DNA from: Sipunculus nudus
Lineage: Eukaryota; Annelida; Sipuncula; Golfingiida; Sipunculidae
NCBI GenBank assembly: GCA_026874595.1
Contig: CM049313.1
Location: 29,198,008 to 29,262,007, forward strand
Reading direction: 5' to 3'
Length of the DNA stretch: 64,000 nt
Below, in pieces: positions 61,301 through 64,000 of this stretch (the stretch's first letter is position 1; each line of letters opens with the position of its first letter). A program made the translations under genes and the position numbers. The notes below the pieces were generated by a model that made no database searches, had not been told where the DNA came from, and was given only the letters and a program-made list of their open reading frames with translations.

Positions 61301-63090
61301 TATTATGCAGGTTTATACATCCTTGACAGCTTTCTTGAATTTATAACGGGTAGCGCCACATACATTCAAATTAACGCTGCAGACGTCCAAGCTCATACCT
61401 CAGGAACAATTTGACCGATTTGGCAAAAATTTTGCATATTTATAGATCTCACATAGCTCTTTATCATACGCAAAACTGGTGGCGCCACCTACAGTCATTT
61501 TTGCACAGTATCCGTCTGTTTTTTTGCCCTGGGATAAAATCACTCCTATCTCAGCAGTGGTATGACATATCTGCCTAAAATTTTGCATGTTTATACATCT
61601 TGGATATCTTTCTGGATTTTGTGGCAGGCGGCGCCACCTATATTTATGTATATGCTGCAGACATTCAGGCTTATATCTCAGGACTGATTTGACATATCCC
61701 CCTGAAATTTTGCATGTTTATAGATCTCACATACCTCTTAATCATACACAAAATTGGTGGTGCCACCTGCCACCATTTTTACACAGCGTCCGTCTGTTTG
61801 TCTGCCATGGGCTAAAATCACTCATATCTCAGTAGTGGTTTGACTTATCTACCTAAAATTTTGCATGTTTATACATCTTGGATAGCTTTCTGGATTTTTT
61901 TGCAGGTGGTGCCACCTACATTTATGTATATGCTGCAGACATTCAGGCTTATATCTCAGGACTGGTTTGACATATCCCCCTGAAATTTTGCATGTGTATA
62001 GATCTCACATCTCTAAATCATACACAAAATTTGTGGGGCCACCTGCAACCATTTTTGCACAGTGTCTGTCTGTACATCTGCTTTGGGATAAAAACACTCG
62101 TATCTCTGCATTGGTTGGACTTATCCACCTGAAATTTTGCAGGTTTATACATCCTTGACAGCTTTCTTGTTTTATGACAGGTGGCACCACCTACATTCAA
62201 ATTTACACTGCAGACATCCAAGCTCATATCTCAGGAACCATTTGACTGATTTGGCAAAAATTTTGCATGTTTATAGATCTCACATAGCTCTTTATCATAC
62301 GCAAAACTTGTGGTGCCACCTGCCACCATTTTTGCACAGCATCCGTCTGTTTTTCTGCCGTGGACTAAAATCACTCATATCTTGGCAGTGGTTTGACATA
62401 TCTGCCTAAAATTTTGCATGTTTATACATCTTGGATAGCTTTCTGGATTTTGTGGCAGGTGGCGCCACCTTCATTTATGTATACACTGCAGACATTCAGG
62501 CTTATATCTCAGGACTGGTTTGACATATCCCCTTGTAATTTTGCATGTGTATAGATCTCACAAAGCCCTAAATCATACACAAAATTGGTGGCACCACCTA
62601 CCACCATTTTTGCACTGAATCCGTCTGTTTTTCTGCCGTGGGCTAAAATTACTCATATCTCAGTAGTGGTTTGACTTATCTGCCTTAAATTTTGCATGTT
62701 TATACATCTTGAACAGCTTTCTGGATTTTGTGGTAGGGGGCCCAACCTTCATACACATTTCGGCTGCAGACATCCAGGCTATTATGCAACACACCTCACT
62801 CTATTTCCCCTTGCCACTCAATCCATGCCTCACTTCACCTTTTCTACTCTGATTTTGGCGGATACACGTAGTCGCTTGTTGACTACCCATATTCTAGTTT
62901 TTGTGTTGTGTGCACCCATACCAGAATTGCAGCAGTGATGTTTGTTTAATTATTTCTTGTTCTAGGTGTTTAGTACTTGCATTTTTCATATACATGTTAC
63001 ACATGTTCTTGAAAAGTAATGGTCCAGCATTTAAGCATTATACCTAGTGTAATCTCATTGCACAGGTTCGCATTAGGCCTGTAGGCCTTG
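58371..63090 (+). mobile_element. H2 long element, copy d (hosts H4)
   Basis: It begins AGCGAACCTGTGAGCTTATG and ends caggttcgcattAGGCCTGTAGGCCTTG (CTTG 63087-63090). Module order is as in copies a-c, though the 24-bp minisatellite region is missing. H4 sits at 60603-62897. Left and right flanks are both H3 core, consistent with insertion of H2 in H3. Confidence 0.75.
60603..62897 (+). mobile_element. H4 element, complete
   Basis: The 5' hairpin GTATCCGCCAAAAC aga GTTTTGCGGATAC is followed by a DR1 TGACCTCTGACCT at 60772-60784 and the GGTGGCGCCACC dimer array. The 3' end has GGCGGATAC (inverse arm), the hairpin GTAGTCgcttgttGACTAC and CTAG (62894-62897). Flanks gctacaatcatt and tttttgtgttgtgtgc are contiguous at 21770 and 40713. 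No coding region. Confidence 0.9.
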
Positions 63091-63184
63091 TTTTTAAAGT
63101 TTATCCATTTTTTCTCTATTTTTGAGATGTATAAATACAGTCACAATCTTGGCCTGTTAATCTGTTTGATGCTTCACTGACATG
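63091..63184 (+). mobile_element. H3 core fragment
   Basis: tttttaaagtttatccattt…gtctgtttgatgcttcactg-like sequence as after other H2 ends. It is truncated at the TAATAG tract before reaching an H3 terminus. Confidence 0.6.
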
Positions 63185-63350
63185 GGGTAATAGTAATAAG
63201 TAATAGTAATAGTAATAGACTATTACAGCTTTTTCCATGTATTAGTAATAGTAATAGTAATAGACTCAAAAATTGTAGCTGTAATGGTAATAGTAATAGA
63301 AACAACAGGCAAAGTAATAGAGTAATACATATTACTTTCTATTACTTCCT
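63185..63350 (+). repeat. (TAATAG)n tract with inverted CTATTAC segments
   Basis: Interrupted TAATAG hexamers occur in both orientations, including the palindrome GTAATAGaCTATTAC-type at about 63213. It is unique in the window. Confidence 0.8.
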
Positions 63351-64000
63351 GTGAGCCCCTTGATCAAGAAGCATATCAGCAAATAATGCTGAACACACTC
63401 AATTTTTGTCCAGCAATTGCCCAGGAAGTGCCTATTGTTGAGGCAAGCATGGGCCAGCTGCCACACTGCTGGTGACCACTGGTGCTAATTACATAAGAGT
63501 ACTGGACAGAGCAGTTCACTGCCAAATAAGTAACCTGGCACAATCTGACCTTTGATTAGTAAACCATGGATAAACAGAGGAATGTTTGATGTTATGAGAC
63601 AGATAAATTGTGTATTATTATATTGACATGTACATCTTATCTCACATCCATCAATCCATATGCATATTCTGAAATGTACCTAGATTTATTTTCACAAGCC
63701 AGTTTGCATTTTAATCATACAGATTGCAATAACACACATTTAAGAAAAATAGAATATTGAATTAGATGTAGTTGCAGTGCAGACCCAAAATGTTCATGAT
63801 AAGCTTATGGTGTTTTCACTACCCATAACGTATGGAAGCCTACAATGCTGTATAAACTCATACCAGTACTACAGTCACTTTGATAAAGTCATACTGCAGG
63901 CACATGTACTATCTATTTAATTTATATAAATATTCTTTTAAAACAATTCTTTTAATACTTGTCTGTTATTTCATAGTACCAATTTTGCAGACCTTCATTC
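63351..64000 (+). other. TIMM44 intron, nothing recognised
   Basis: Apparently single-copy DNA. A good-looking acceptor (accaattttgcag) ends at 63990, but too little follows to test as an exon. Confidence 0.5.

Noticed and set aside
63991-64000. Next TIMM44 exon after the acceptor-like ttttgcag
   Set aside because: Only ten bases follow (reading TFI in phase 0), which does not match the expected continuation and is too short to judge.

Overview
This is eukaryotic, intron-rich, AT-rich DNA, most likely from a bivalve mollusc. The one host gene I can support is TIMM44, the mitochondrial inner-membrane import-motor tether, on the + strand. Four consecutive phase-0 coding exons are visible (5967-6053, 15249-15326, 45014-45094, 56533-56682). 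They join into one continuous N-terminal/central stretch of the protein. The introns between them are about 9.2, 29.7 and 11.4 kb, and both ends of the gene lie outside the window.

Almost everything else is nested repeats. I sort most of it into six families, labelled H1-H6 for this report. Five of them (H1, H3, H4, H5, H6) share one terminal plan: a 5' end with a hairpin or inverted-repeat arm, a long internal tandem array, then near the 3' end the inverse of the 5' arm, a short hairpin, and a terminus CTAG or CTTG followed by T. H2 has the same plan without a clear 5' hairpin. This is the architecture of non-autonomous Helentron/Helitron2-type elements (HINE, DINE-1 and pearl-like). Paralogous repeats inside the window give filled/empty-site comparisons for H1, H4, H5 and H6; all fit insertion into a TT target. 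No Rep/helicase gene is present.

Layout: 149-5393, H2 and H3 material with a ~158-bp array; 5967, exon; 6760-14048, an unclassified repeat, a tRNA-like SINE and an H3 composite holding H1 and a 1.4-kb TA-flanked DNA transposon; 14104-15160, a broken piggyBac transposase; 15249, exon; 15852-44915, stacked H3/H2/H5/H4/H6/H3/H2/MITE/H1; 45014, exon; 45276-55340, long H2 with H1 and H4 plus a 1.1-kb tandem triplication; 55680-56460, an H5-type array; 56533, exon; 56798-63180, a four-level nest H2[H3[H2[H4]]]; then a (TAATAG)n tract and plain intron.

The most interesting signals are: (1) the shared terminal grammar of families that otherwise look unlike; (2) nuclear-receptor-type sites repeated in phase within the arrays (IR3 AGGTCAnnnTGACCT about every 158 bp in one H3 array, DR1 TGACCTTTGACCT about every 286 bp in H5, DR1 variants in H4 and H6); (3) a palindrome GGTGGCGCCACC shared by H2, H3, H4 and H5; (4) near-uniform orientation of the elements; (5) terminus swapping and head-to-tail junctions. 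Family assignments rest on reading by eye; no database search was run.
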